A stretch of 64,000 nucleotides of DNA from an uncultured Eubacterium sp. (GCA_934322085.1 CAKRGF010000001.1:109331-173330); one strand, 5' to 3'. Shown: positions 16,147-26,012, counted from the stretch's first letter. Translations and numbers: made by a program. Notes: a model not told the origin generated them from the sequence alone.

Positions 16147-17472
16147 TTACTCCTTTTCTTTTCGTTCCCTGATAAAAATACGAATCGGTGTACCCATAAA
16201 ACCAAATGTATCACGAATCCGGTTTTCGATATACCGCTGATACGAAAAATGCATCAGTTCTTTTTTATTGACAAACAAAACAAACGTCGGCGGCTTTGTA
16301 CTCACCTGCGTCATATAAAACAGTTTCAACCGTTTTCCTTTGTCTGAAGGTGGCTGCTGTAATGCGACCGCCTCCATCAGAATCTCGTTTAGCACACCGG
16401 TCTGGATGCGCATTGCGTGATTCTCAATAACTGTTTCAAGCATATCAAAAATTTTCTTTGTACGCTGTCCGGTCAGAGCAGAAATAAAAATAATTTCCGC
16501 ATACGGAACAAAGGACAAAATATCCCGTACTTTTTTCGTATATTCTTTCACCGTATGATTGTCTTTTTCAATCGCATCCCATTTGTTGACCGCAATAATC
16601 AATCCACGGCCTCTGTCGTGGGCAATTCCTGCGATTTTCGCATCCTGCTCAGACACGCCTTCCGTGGCATCAATCATCAGAATGACCACATCCGAGCGCT
16701 CAATTGCCGCAACCGTACGAATAATACTGTAACGTTCAATATTCTCCTTAATTTTACTCTTCCGCCTAAGTCCGGCAGTATCAATAAACACATATTCCGT
16801 GCCATTGTAAACAATTTCTGTATCAATCGCATCTCTTGTTGTTCCGGCAACATCCGAAACAATGACACGATTTTCACCTAACAGATTATTAATCAAAGAA
16901 GACTTTCCGGCATTTGGCTTGCCGACAATGGCAATCTTAGGTCTGTCATCCTCTTCTTCTTCAATTTTTTCCAAATCAAACAATTCCAAAACCGCATCCA
17001 ACATATCACCAATACCAAGTTTGGATGCTGCGGAAATCGGATGCGGGTCTCCAATACCCAAATTGTAAAATTCATACACATCCGGCATATATTTTTCAAA
17101 ATTGTCGACTTTATTTACAACTAAAATCACCGGTTTTCCGGATTTTCTCAGCATATCTGCCACTTTAAAATCCGCATCTACAAGTCCCTGTCTCACATCC
17201 ACGAGGAACAAAATCACATCTGCAGTGTCAATTGCAATGTCCGCCTGTTCTCTCATGTGCTTTAACATCTTATCCTTTGAATCCATCTCAATACCGCCGG
17301 TATCAATCATTGAAAAGGAATGATTCAGCCATGTAACATCTGCATAAATACGGTCTCTGGTAACGCCGGGATGGTCTTCTACAATCGAAATCTTTTCCCC
17401 GGCTAATGTATTAAATAATGTTGACTTTCCAACATTCGGCCGTCCAACAATAGCCAATATTGCTTTTCCCAT
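16147..17472 (-). CDS. der: Ribosome-assembly GTPase Der (EngA)
   Basis: A 441-residue double GTPase that acts in 50S subunit maturation. The first G domain has VGRPNVGKSTLFN, DTGG and VNKVD; the second has VGKPNAGKSSLINN, DTAGLRRKSK and NKWDAIEKD. A KH-like C-terminal domain follows (about 355-441). The upstream ATG at 17478 is adjacent to the GGAGG site, so the ATG at 17472 is the likely start. It is followed by plsY and preceded by yraN with a 78-base gap. Confidence 0.97.
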   Translation of the reverse strand: MGKAILAIVGRPNVGKSTLFNTLAGEKISIVEDHPGVTRDRIYADVTWLNHSFSMIDTGGIEMDSKDKMLKHMREQADIAIDTADVILFLVDVRQGLVDADFKVADMLRKSGKPVILVVNKVDNFEKYMPDVYEFYNLGIGDPHPISAASKLGIGDMLDAVLELFDLEKIEEEEDDRPKIAIVGKPNAGKSSLINNLLGENRVIVSDVAGTTRDAIDTEIVYNGTEYVFIDTAGLRRKSKIKENIERYSIIRTVAAIERSDVVILMIDATEGVSEQDAKIAGIAHDRGRGLIIAVNKWDAIEKDNHTVKEYTKKVRDILSFVPYAEIIFISALTGQRTKKIFDMLETVIENHAMRIQTGVLNEILMEAVALQQPPSDKGKRLKLFYMTQVSTKPPTFVLFVNKKELMHFSYQRYIENRIRDTFGFMGTPIRIFIRERKEKE

Positions 17473-17550
17473 GCTCATCCTCCATTTCTGCCAATCTATC
17501 CTATTATATTGCTTTTAGAAACAAAAAGCAAGTAAACGTTCTACTTTCTT

Positions 17551-17904
17551 TCAGCCGGAAAATGAAAAAGCATCCCGCACAAGGTGACATTCATCCCCAA
17601 TCATAAACACGACATCATACCGCACCGGTGTATCCTCCGGCAATTTATGCTCCCATAAATAAAACTGACTCGTTTTGCAAATCCGCTTTATTTTCGTAGG
17701 GGAAATAACACCTTCCGGCGCACCGTATTTTTCATTTTTCCGGTACTTTACCTCGACAAAACAAAGATACTTTCCCTCTCTGGCAATAATGTCAATCTCG
17801 CCAAACCGGCAGTGATAATTTTTTGTTTCCAGTTCATAGCCACAGAATTTTAAATATTCTCCCGCCTGCTCTTCTTTCTTTGCTCCCACTTCTCGCTGAT
17901 TCAT
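17551..17904 (-). CDS. yraN: YraN/UPF0102 family nuclease-fold protein
   Basis: A 117-residue protein with the UPF0102 pattern: EEQAGEYLKFCGYELETKNYHCRFGEIDIIAREG and LCFVEVKYRKNEKYGAPEGVIS, i.e. the D...E-x-K arrangement of restriction-endonuclease-like folds. Its cellular role is not established. The start overlaps the stop of the FlhB-like gene by one base, and rnhB-yraN proximity is widely conserved. Confidence 0.92.
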   Translation of the reverse strand: MNQREVGAKKEEQAGEYLKFCGYELETKNYHCRFGEIDIIAREGKYLCFVEVKYRKNEKYGAPEGVISPTKIKRICKTSQFYLWEHKLPEDTPVRYDVVFMIGDECHLVRDAFSFSG

Positions 17905-18188
17905 TATTTTTTCTTCACCTTACTCTGAATTTTATCCATATCATCCACAAAAACTAACACCTCCGCCACAATTGAATACAGTTCCTGCGGAATGTATTCT
18001 CCAATATCAAGAACCGACAGCGAGCGGGCAAGTTTTTCGTCTTTATGAATCGGCACATTTTCCTCTTTTGCCACATCTATGATTTTATCCGCCAGATAAC
18101 CGCGTCCACTGGCAATGACCTTTGGCGCCTGCTCGCCTGGCGTATATTCAAGCGCAACCGCCGTCTTTTTTCCCTTTTCATATGCCAT
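17904..18188 (-). CDS. Orphan FlhB-like (EscU/YscU family) C-terminal domain
   Basis: A 94-residue soluble protein matching only the cytoplasmic C-terminal part of FlhB/YscU export switch proteins: TAVALEYTPGEQAPKVIASGRG, LADKIIDVAKEENVPIHKDEKLARSLSVLDIGEYIPQELY. The autocleaving NPTH motif and the membrane domain are absent. Such FlhB-like genes occur between rnhB and yraN in many Firmicutes. The function is unknown; a role in flagellar export regulation has been proposed for related stand-alone domains. No flagellar gene is present in the window. Confidence 0.88.
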   Translation of the reverse strand: MAYEKGKKTAVALEYTPGEQAPKVIASGRGYLADKIIDVAKEENVPIHKDEKLARSLSVLDIGEYIPQELYSIVAEVLVFVDDMDKIQSKVKKK

Positions 18189-18201
18189 ACCTATTCCCTC
18201 C

Positions 18202-18963
18202 TTAGGAAATCCAGTTATGAATAAATGTGCTCCTGTGAATTGGGCACGGTCCGTATTTTTTCAGTGCCTCACGGTGTTCTGCCGAACCATATCCCTTATT
18301 TTTTTCAAAGACGTATTCCGGATAAAGTTCTGCGTATTCGACCATCATGCGGTCCCTCGTGACCTTTGCCATAATGCTGGCAGCCGCTATGGATAAACTT
18401 CTTGCATCTCCTTTTACAATACCGACCTGACGAATCGGAATCAAAGGAATCGTAACCGCATCGTTTAATAACAAATCCGGAACGACATCCAAGTCCTCAA
18501 CTGCATGCCTCATGGCTTCATAAGTCGCCTGTAAAATATTGATTTCATCAATTCTTGCCGGCGAGCTCATGCCAATACCGACACTCACAGCCTTTTCCTT
18601 AATTTCATCATACAATTCTTCGCGTCTTTTTGCACTGACCTGTTTTGAATCGTTTAATCCTTCAATCGTAAGTCCTTTTGGCAGAATGACTGCCCCTGCA
18701 ACAACAGGTCCCGCAAACGGTCCGCGCCCCGCCTCATCAATACCGCAGATACAGGAAAATTCATCCCCATATTTGCGCTCAAACTCTAACATTCGATACA
18801 GTCTTTCCTGCTCCTTTTTGTGTTTCAAGAGCTTATTCTCATACTGTGTGACAAGTTTCTGCACACCTGCACGTTCATCCATTTTATACTGCGAAAAAAG
18901 AGCATTCCACTGCTCTTTTTCCGTCTTTTCAAACAATTGCTTTATATCTTTAATACTCTGCAT
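18202..18963 (-). CDS. rnhB: Ribonuclease HII
   Basis: A 253-residue RNase HII that nicks RNA in RNA-DNA hybrids, including single ribonucleotides. Catalytic motif CGIDEAGRGPFAGPVVAGAV (about residue 74) supplies the Asp-Glu pair; further conserved parts are LNDSKQVSAKRREELY, KGDARSLSIAAASIMAKVTRD and KNKGYGSAEHREAL. An extra 70-residue basic N-terminal helix region precedes the core, common in Firmicutes. It starts only 17 bases after the last gene of the type IV pilus operon. Confidence 0.96.
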   Translation of the reverse strand: MQSIKDIKQLFEKTEKEQWNALFSQYKMDERAGVQKLVTQYENKLLKHKKEQERLYRMLEFERKYGDEFSCICGIDEAGRGPFAGPVVAGAVILPKGLTIEGLNDSKQVSAKRREELYDEIKEKAVSVGIGMSSPARIDEINILQATYEAMRHAVEDLDVVPDLLLNDAVTIPLIPIRQVGIVKGDARSLSIAAASIMAKVTRDRMMVEYAELYPEYVFEKNKGYGSAEHREALKKYGPCPIHRSTFIHNWIS

Positions 18964-18980
18964 AATTTCACTTCCGTTTC

Positions 18981-21695
18981 CTATTCCAGACTGAACAAGG
19001 TACGCTCTCCAATCGTAATCTGAGAGGTCACAGGAGTACCCATAATAATCTTTTGTTTGCGCTCACTATATGTTCTTCCAACCGTCTCAAATTCCATAAT
19101 ATTATACCCTTTTGCCCAATTCTGTATTGAATATGGAATATAGGCAACCAAAGAATCTGTAGTTTTTACCTGATAACCGGTCTTTCCACTATATATTGCC
19201 TTATCACACTCTGTCTTCATGTCTTTTGACGTATACAAAACCAGATTAGAGCCAGGTGCTGTCTCTCCGTTTTCGTTCTTTAAAGATACCTTGGTAATCA
19301 AACCATCTTCTGAGTTTTTATCCACATGAACCAGCACTTTAAGGTATGAAGTTTCATTGCTGTAAGAACGATCGGATGAATAATCAATCAATACAGAATC
19401 ATCATCTAATTTTACATATTTCTTTGCTTGTTTTAAAACTCTTACAACTAAATTGTCTACCTTCTCCGGCCGATTATTCATAATCTTGAATGCAGTATCC
19501 ATCGCAACATTCAAGACATCTGCATTTTCAGTATTACCAAGTAATGTCGAATAATTTTCGTTGTTAGCATTTTGCGGAATTGCCACATTGCCGTGTTCTC
19601 CATCACTTCCTTTTGCCTTCATACCCATTTTAGAAGAAGAAAAAAGATTACTTGGATCATTCACATCAAAATAGGACTTAATATAACCATAGGAGCCAAA
19701 TTTGTCCTTGTCAATGTTACACTGGCTTCCATTACTCCAAAGTTCATCCATTTCATCTGCCTCGGGATAGAAAGTAAGCGCATTCCAAAGATAATAGCAC
19801 TTTTCTTTTTCCGTTAAATCATTCGATTCGATTGTTTTTGGTCTGACATAATATCCTGTTTTGTCTGCCGGGCAATCCGAATTATTTTTCGCCGTATCGT
19901 TTAATGCAATCTGCTGCAGTTTTCCCGTCATCAAAATATCATCATAAAATGTTCGGATATAGGATTCATCCTCTTCCTTTTTAGCTGTCAAATCAAATTG
20001 TGAAGCAATAATATAAAGTTTTGCCAAATTATTCAATGTTGCTCTTCTTGTTACATTCTTATCCTTTTTCGATTGATACATCTGAATATCAGCTGTACCA
20101 TATTTTTCAAGGTTACCTAACCGGTTTGTCATAACTAATGGAAGATTCTTATTATTACACAAACGATAAATCAGCTTAAAACAAAGTTCCCAATCCAGAT
20201 CATCCTCCAAAAAGCTGGCAACTTTTGTCTTATCATACTGATAATCCGCCTGCTTTTTCACATATTTGTAATACATCTTATACACATTAGCAATATTATT
20301 TGTTTCTGAATCATAACTGCCCAGATAGAACATGTCGGCACGTTCTATCATATCCACGGTATCCTTGGTATCCCTTTTGGAAATCGCATTCAATTCGGAA
20401 GGCGTCATACAGATAACCTGCATATGAAACTGATCATATGCTGCCTGTGTCGTAAAATGAAACAGCTGGCGTTTCAGTATATTGTTACTTTTCAATCCAT
20501 AGTAGGAAAATGTATAAATATCCTTTGTTTCCTGTGGAGCTTTCACATACCTACTGGTTAAATTTGGATTATCTGCCAACTTAAGCATCATTCCAGTCAG
20601 CGCATTCGCATCCTTACCATCTTGATTATTATCATACTTATATAACTCAGACGTTGGCTCCGTCCAGCCAATATTCTTTTCGTTATTCCAAAATCCCCCT
20701 TGCCAAATTTGGGCTTTTTTATTTGTATACCGCTCCAGTACACCTTCCGGTAAATCCTCTTCGTTCTCAACATAAATCCAACGGTCTGCTTTGGTTCCTG
20801 TCTTCGTGAAAACAAATTTCTTTGCATCATCTTCACTGGCAAAACCAAATTTACCTTTACCAGGCTCTACCGCTACAAGATATCCCTTGCCTTTATAAAT
20901 TTCTTCCTGCGTTTCTTTTACAACTTCTGTTTTCTTTGAAACAGACCAGTTATTAATGTCCTCTTTTGCCGGTTTACGAATCGTATTTTTATCCTTATCT
21001 TTCACAAAGAAATCCGGATACTTACTGATTAACGATGGTACATCATAAACATCCCGGCTGAATTTTTTTGTTTTACCCTTATTCAGCTGCTCTTCAAAAG
21101 ATTCCGATTTAATACCTGCATCTTCCAAATCTTCTGATGTAATCTCAACATTATACAACTTATCAATTTCGGTAAAAGGAATGGATTCCTTTTCTGCCTT
21201 TTTCCCAATTTTATAGACCGAATAATTCCAGTTACAAAACCACTGTCCAATATCTTTTAAATGATCCTTTTGCATAATATCTGAACTTCCTGGAACATAG
21301 GATTTTTTTTTATCTGCCGCAGTATCAATGCCGTACTGCAAAACATCCAGCGGTTTCGTCTCATTTTGGTCCATCGCTAAATATCCCATCTGCTGCTGCG
21401 CCTTATCCGCAACAATTTCTAAAATAACAAACGGATTCTCTGCTGTTCCTTTTGGTCCACTACAAGTTGGCACATCCGATGTCGCCGGTGCCGCACCGGT
21501 TCCCACTTCGCCAATCCAGTTTTTTCCTTCATCTGTAACCGAATCAAAAGAAAGTGACTCCGCTCCTCCCTTCACATAGGGTTCCTTTGGATTAAACATA
21601 CCAAAAGCTTTTGTATAAACACCGATTCCAACAACTACTGCAAGGATAACCGAAAGTAAAACATATACTCCCCACATTTTCTTTCTCTTTATCAT
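18981..21695 (-). CDS. Large secreted/anchored protein at the end of the pilus operon (DUF5057-like)
   Basis: A 904-residue protein with a short basic N-terminus and one membrane segment (WGVYVLLSVILAVVVGIGVYTK), then an extracellular region with no repeats or cell-wall sorting signal. The stretch GTAENPFVILEIVADKAQQQMGYL resembles proteins I recall as DUF5057 (unchecked). The C-terminal 250 residues are rich in beta-strand-like sequence (DNLVVRVLKQAKKYVKLDD, SYLKVLVHVDKNSEDGL). The ATG at 21695 has AAGGAG nine bases upstream, better than the ATG at 21704. It is six gaps short of a prepilin gene (14 bases), so I infer a pilus-associated surface protein, possibly an adhesin or tip factor. Its biochemical role is unknown. 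Confidence 0.7.
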   Translation of the reverse strand: MIKRKKMWGVYVLLSVILAVVVGIGVYTKAFGMFNPKEPYVKGGAESLSFDSVTDEGKNWIGEVGTGAAPATSDVPTCSGPKGTAENPFVILEIVADKAQQQMGYLAMDQNETKPLDVLQYGIDTAADKKKSYVPGSSDIMQKDHLKDIGQWFCNWNYSVYKIGKKAEKESIPFTEIDKLYNVEITSEDLEDAGIKSESFEEQLNKGKTKKFSRDVYDVPSLISKYPDFFVKDKDKNTIRKPAKEDINNWSVSKKTEVVKETQEEIYKGKGYLVAVEPGKGKFGFASEDDAKKFVFTKTGTKADRWIYVENEEDLPEGVLERYTNKKAQIWQGGFWNNEKNIGWTEPTSELYKYDNNQDGKDANALTGMMLKLADNPNLTSRYVKAPQETKDIYTFSYYGLKSNNILKRQLFHFTTQAAYDQFHMQVICMTPSELNAISKRDTKDTVDMIERADMFYLGSYDSETNNIANVYKMYYKYVKKQADYQYDKTKVASFLEDDLDWELCFKLIYRLCNNKNLPLVMTNRLGNLEKYGTADIQMYQSKKDKNVTRRATLNNLAKLYIIASQFDLTAKKEEDESYIRTFYDDILMTGKLQQIALNDTAKNNSDCPADKTGYYVRPKTIESNDLTEKEKCYYLWNALTFYPEADEMDELWSNGSQCNIDKDKFGSYGYIKSYFDVNDPSNLFSSSKMGMKAKGSDGEHGNVAIPQNANNENYSTLLGNTENADVLNVAMDTAFKIMNNRPEKVDNLVVRVLKQAKKYVKLDDDSVLIDYSSDRSYSNETSYLKVLVHVDKNSEDGLITKVSLKNENGETAPGSNLVLYTSKDMKTECDKAIYSGKTGYQVKTTDSLVAYIPYSIQNWAKGYNIMEFETVGRTYSERKQKIIMGTPVTSQITIGERTLFSLE

Positions 21696-21709
21696 AACAA
21701 TCATCTCCT

Positions 21710-22237
21710 TTATTGATTCCTCAGCATCACATCTTTATCACACGTAAACTCTGCCATATCCTCATTTTTCAACTGCAGAGAAATGTGAAGAATTTCTTTT
21801 TGTTTCTTTTCTTTATCTTCTCTCTTTTCACACAAAAATTCTTCTACATGATCTAAGAGCAGATGTTTTTTGTCCGATGTTAAAACAGCTTTTTTGTCTT
21901 CGGTATCTTTTGCAAAATATATCGCATTTCCATCCAGCCAGTAATAACTGGATAAAGAACTTTCCGTTTTACGATCTATGCCAATTTTATCCTTTGTTAT
22001 AGTAAGTCTTTTTTTATCCTTATCCCACTCCACATGACTTCCTTCCATCACATACGTTGTCAAGTGGTTCATGGCTTCCTTCGCCTGATTCTGCAAGTCA
22101 ACAGAAGTCTGCGTTATTCTCATATTTCTCGTTGCAAAACCAATCAAACTAATGATTGTCGTAAGAACAACTGCCGAAATCGCTATGGCTATCATCATTT
22201 CAATGAGGGAATATCCCGCTCGTACTTTTGCCTTCAT
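21710..22237 (-). CDS. Prepilin-like minor pilin (PilW/GspJ-like)
   Basis: A 175-residue protein with the type IV prepilin signature KVRAGYSLIEMMIAIAISAV: a short basic leader, cleavage after Gly, Glu at +5 of the mature chain and a hydrophobic helix. The rest is a small globular domain with charged stretches near the C-terminus (EKREDKEKKQKEILH). PilD at 28546-29319 would process it. The start at 22237 has a GAAGGTG site; longer in-frame starts do not. Part of a run of four prepilin-like genes. Confidence 0.85.
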   Translation of the reverse strand: MKAKVRAGYSLIEMMIAIAISAVVLTTIISLIGFATRNMRITQTSVDLQNQAKEAMNHLTTYVMEGSHVEWDKDKKRLTITKDKIGIDRKTESSLSSYYWLDGNAIYFAKDTEDKKAVLTSDKKHLLLDHVEEFLCEKREDKEKKQKEILHISLQLKNEDMAEFTCDKDVMLRNQ

Positions 22238-22262
22238 CCAATCACCTTCCACAATCCACTTT

Positions 22263-22748
22263 CTACTGCATTTCCTCTACATAATGCTTGCCGGTATCCT
22301 TTATCAGATACACAACATAATCATTATAATTATCGTCATAAACTTCGATTTCTTCAGGACCAGATGAAAAAGCACCATCTTTCTTCTGAATTCCTATTGT
22401 AATTACTTCATTATCCGTTAGGAGTTTACCATCATATTGAAGTGAAATTCCAGCTTCACCGATTTCTTCTCCTTCTCCCGCTGGCGTATAACTTTCATCC
22501 TCTGTATAATCCAGAAAATACTTTCCAGATTGTCGATACAAATGCATAAATAACTGCTTATTGCTTCCCATATTTTTTGATTTTAAATTTGTAAGACTGC
22601 TGTCTATATCATATGCCATATCCTTTACATCGGCAGAACGGACCAAATTATAAGTAACCGCAATTCCACCAGTGATCAGACCCAGAATAGCAATAATAAT
22701 AATCATCTCGATTAAGGAAAATCCATCTTTTTCTCTCTGTTTTTCCAT
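22263..22748 (-). CDS. Prepilin-like minor pilin (GspH/FimT-like)
   Basis: A 161-residue protein beginning MEKQREKDGFSLIEMIIIIA, a classical G|FSLIE prepilin processing site with a hydrophobic helix after it. The remaining domain contains YDIDSSLTNLKSKNMGSN, GspH-like in size and layout. A strong AAGGAGG site lies nine bases before the ATG. It is 10 bases upstream of the next prepilin gene on the transcript's downstream side. Confidence 0.85.
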   Translation of the reverse strand: MEKQREKDGFSLIEMIIIIAILGLITGGIAVTYNLVRSADVKDMAYDIDSSLTNLKSKNMGSNKQLFMHLYRQSGKYFLDYTEDESYTPAGEGEEIGEAGISLQYDGKLLTDNEVITIGIQKKDGAFSSGPEEIEVYDDNYNDYVVYLIKDTGKHYVEEMQ

Positions 22749-22785
22749 GTCCGCTGCCTCCTTTCAACAATTTTTTATCCTTTCT

Positions 22786-24987
22786 TTAATAGGAATTCTT
22801 CTCCCAATTCACGTAAGAGATACAGGAGGAAAAATCCAAAGCCTTCTGTGCACTGCTTCCGTTAAAACCATAAAAGAGTTTCTTGAGTTTATCATCATTT
22901 CGGGCTGTTTCCAAAAGTTTTCCAACCACAATCATATTGGATTTGAGATTCAGATTACTTCTAGTCGTGGTCACTTTTCCTTTCGCCAAAATAAGTCCTT
23001 CAAAATCACTCTGAACCTCGACATCACCACCAGCAATCAAAATTCCTTTTTTAAAGGAACCATCCACAACGTAATCTCCCGGTGTCGCATATATCATCCC
23101 AGTCTTTTGTTCATCCGTTTTTGATAATACAGATGTCAGTTTTGAGAAGTCAATCAACCGGTCTGCCACAAGTGCATCTGCCGATTCCGGCATCCGCATG
23201 CTGCCCGTTCCTCCAGAAGCAAGCAATGACAACTGATATCCCACATAATTCTGTCCCTGCTTCTTTCCGTCTTCCAACAATTCTTCATTCGGACTTCCTG
23301 CATGATTGAAATAATTATCCGTCTGCATACTGCTTCCGCCCGCCGCATAATAATTCTGAATCACATTACCGGCAACCAAAAACAATTCCGAAGAAAATTT
23401 CATATTTGTATCATCTACCGTAGAGATATATGGTTTTGCACGTTCATCCAGCTGATCTTTGTTAGAAACAGTCTCTCCATCTTCCTCCTTTGAACCCTCG
23501 TAATAATTTTTAAAATACTCATTCGCATTTTTTTCGTCTTTAAATTTCAAATAGTAAAAAACATAACCGCCTGAGTTACTATAGTTTGCCGTATATGGCT
23601 CATTGTCATCTAGATATTTTCCAATTTCTGATTTTAAAAGTGCCTTTTTATCAATAGAAACTTTTTCTCCCCGGATTACTGGGTTATGAGTTTCCGATGC
23701 ATCTCTTCCATCCTCTGGAACAATATATTCATCCGGCAGCAAATAAGCAATCTGATTACTCTTTACAGCAATAGATTCTCCCATCATAATATCTGATATT
23801 TTAGAATCTCCGCCCTCATCATTTCTTGATACAAAAGTTCTTCCGGCAAGAATCAGTTTATCTAAATTTTTCGCCTTTAACGTAGTATTTAGCCCATTAA
23901 TCAAAATCGCACTGCTGTAATCCGAACGCGCCGTCGATGTTGTTTTTGTATTCTGTTCGTTATAACTGTAACCATAATATTTCCCAGAAAGAGTGACGAT
24001 TGAATTATTGGCCTCAATATCCAAATCGTTTGCCACATAGGCATTTTCATTTAAATCCAGTTTTGTCTGCAATGTGGACTCTGAATCCATTCCCTGCGAC
24101 TTCAGCCGGATATTCTGTACCCATAAATTTCCTGCTGCTTTTTCTCCCTGGAGAGAAACTGTTGCACCGCCAAGCAAATCAAGGCTGCCTCTGCTGATAA
24201 TAGTTGGACTATAAAACTTCGCTGCATTCTGGCCTTCCACTTTAATTCCGGAATCTTTATCTCCGGTATAAATATTACCCCGAAATGTCACACCCTTATT
24301 ATTATCATTATTTGCCACTGCCAAGGAAGAGTCTGAAATAACAATATAATCTTTAACCTCTTCTAACGTAGAATCTCCTTCAAATTTATAATCCGGCACA
24401 CTCATACAAATATCCGTGCGAATTGTTGAGCGGTAGTCCGCATCATCCGTATAATCAATCATCATATTGCGAATCGTCAAAGAATACTGATTATCCTCAT
24501 CCACATGAATCACAAATGCCAGATTTGTTCCTTTCTGCGTCGTAACAGCATCAGGAACTTTTGACAATTTTTTCAAAATAGAAAGGTCACAGTTTTGCTC
24601 CTTTCCTACTTTGTTATCATCCCAGGAATATGAAAATCCTGTCAATTTCGATGCCAGTAAACTAATATATTTCTCGGAAAATGTTTTCCGCATACTATCT
24701 TTTGTCTTTGTATAGTGCTCTAATACATCTTTATATGCTTCTTCACCGGCATCACCTGCATATTCTAGAAGACCTGTTTTTACTTCCTCCAATATTCCTT
24801 CTGTCTGATAAAAATTATCAGACGAATTATGATCTACATTTACAGAAATCAAATATCTGCTCGCAATCGTCAAAAGAATTGTTCCAATGGCAGCAATAAA
24901 AAGAATCCCAATGATTACTGTAACCAATGATGATCCTTCTCTTTTTTTATGCCAAATGGTTTTAATCAAATTTCGCATTATGCTCAT
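22786..24987 (-). CDS. Large PilX-like pilus assembly protein
   Basis: A 733-residue protein starting with a basic leader and a prepilin-like hydrophobic helix (KKREGSSLVTVIIGILFIAA), but with Ser in place of the usual Phe and no Glu at +5. The long remainder has beta-rich segments that resemble polymer- or beta-helix-like surface domains (ILINGLNTTLKAKNLDKLILAGRTF, IAGGDVEVQSDFEGLILAKGKV). The start overlaps the preceding stop by four bases (ATGA); an ATG nine bases later is also possible. I infer a PilX-like or cargo minor pilin; the processing by PilD is uncertain because of the atypical site. Confidence 0.75.
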   Translation of the reverse strand: MSIMRNLIKTIWHKKREGSSLVTVIIGILFIAAIGTILLTIASRYLISVNVDHNSSDNFYQTEGILEEVKTGLLEYAGDAGEEAYKDVLEHYTKTKDSMRKTFSEKYISLLASKLTGFSYSWDDNKVGKEQNCDLSILKKLSKVPDAVTTQKGTNLAFVIHVDEDNQYSLTIRNMMIDYTDDADYRSTIRTDICMSVPDYKFEGDSTLEEVKDYIVISDSSLAVANNDNNKGVTFRGNIYTGDKDSGIKVEGQNAAKFYSPTIISRGSLDLLGGATVSLQGEKAAGNLWVQNIRLKSQGMDSESTLQTKLDLNENAYVANDLDIEANNSIVTLSGKYYGYSYNEQNTKTTSTARSDYSSAILINGLNTTLKAKNLDKLILAGRTFVSRNDEGGDSKISDIMMGESIAVKSNQIAYLLPDEYIVPEDGRDASETHNPVIRGEKVSIDKKALLKSEIGKYLDDNEPYTANYSNSGGYVFYYLKFKDEKNANEYFKNYYEGSKEEDGETVSNKDQLDERAKPYISTVDDTNMKFSSELFLVAGNVIQNYYAAGGSSMQTDNYFNHAGSPNEELLEDGKKQGQNYVGYQLSLLASGGTGSMRMPESADALVADRLIDFSKLTSVLSKTDEQKTGMIYATPGDYVVDGSFKKGILIAGGDVEVQSDFEGLILAKGKVTTTRSNLNLKSNMIVVGKLLETARNDDKLKKLFYGFNGSSAQKALDFSSCISYVNWEKNSY

Positions 24988-26012
24988 GCCCCCTTTGATG
25001 ACTGCAGACGGACAATTCGATTTTCTTCCGAAAAATCTGTCTCTGACGCTTGGTAAACATCCACCGTGATACCAGCGATTCTCTCTTGTTTTTCATGTGT
25101 TACAAAATCAGTTTCAAAACTTCCGGCAGAAAGAGAGGCTCCATTCGTATAATAAACAGGCTGAAGAAAGTTTCCGGATCCGCTTAGCAGAATTTTATAA
25201 CCGGCTGCCGGAACGGCACCATCTTTCTGGCAAATCAAATAAAACTTCAATTGTTTTGCTTCTTCAATCGACAAATCTCCTAAATTCACTTCGACTGAAT
25301 CCGTTAATGCGTCCGGATGAAGGAGATTATATAAAACATAAATATTTTGTAAAGAATCTTTTTCCGCTTTCTGGTTTTTTACTACAGTAGTAAATTCATC
25401 ACCACCATATGAATAACGATAGGAAACATCAATCTGATAAATATCCTCCTGCTCATCATCTTTACTAATGTCAATCAATATATTCCTTGTTAAAGCATTC
25501 CGAATTACACTTTTGCTGACATCCTGATTTTTATAATAAAAATGACTGACTGCTGTAGATAACTGATCCGATTCAGCAACAACCGCATTATTCGCCGAAT
25601 AAATTTCCTGAAGTTTTGGCTGCTCATAATTATTATACTTTGAAGCCACCTGGTTTCCATCAGCATCCGTTGTATCATAATCATAATCAAATAAAACACG
25701 TGCCTGATAATCAGCACCATCAACTGTAACCTTTTTGGACAAGGTCATCTGATTGCTCTCTTTTTTTACTATTGACCATGCGCTGCCGGTCGCAGCCATT
25801 AAACGATCATCAATATCTGTAAGTGTCTTACAGGAATTTACCTCTTCCAATACGGATTGCGCCGCAAGGTCAGCTTCCTGTGTACTTTTACCCGTTGACG
25901 AATAAAAATTAGCACTCGAAAAAAAGGAAAGCAAAGTCAATGAAACGACACCCAAAATTGCAATCGAAATCAACACTTCGATTAACGAAAAACCCTGTAC
26001 CTGTCTTTTCAT
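24984..26012 (-). CDS. Prepilin-like minor pilin (PilV/GspI-like)
   Basis: A 342-residue prepilin with MKRQVQGFSLIEVLISIAIL (cleavage G|F, Glu at +5) and a large C-terminal domain. It carries an extended acidic and Tyr/Asp-rich middle (FDYDYDTTDADGNQVASKYN) and a beta-rich end. The ATG at 26012 fits the leader better than the upstream GTG at 26030. It is translationally coupled with the PilX-like gene by an ATGA overlap. Confidence 0.85.
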   Translation of the reverse strand: MKRQVQGFSLIEVLISIAILGVVSLTLLSFFSSANFYSSTGKSTQEADLAAQSVLEEVNSCKTLTDIDDRLMAATGSAWSIVKKESNQMTLSKKVTVDGADYQARVLFDYDYDTTDADGNQVASKYNNYEQPKLQEIYSANNAVVAESDQLSTAVSHFYYKNQDVSKSVIRNALTRNILIDISKDDEQEDIYQIDVSYRYSYGGDEFTTVVKNQKAEKDSLQNIYVLYNLLHPDALTDSVEVNLGDLSIEEAKQLKFYLICQKDGAVPAAGYKILLSGSGNFLQPVYYTNGASLSAGSFETDFVTHEKQERIAGITVDVYQASETDFSEENRIVRLQSSKGA

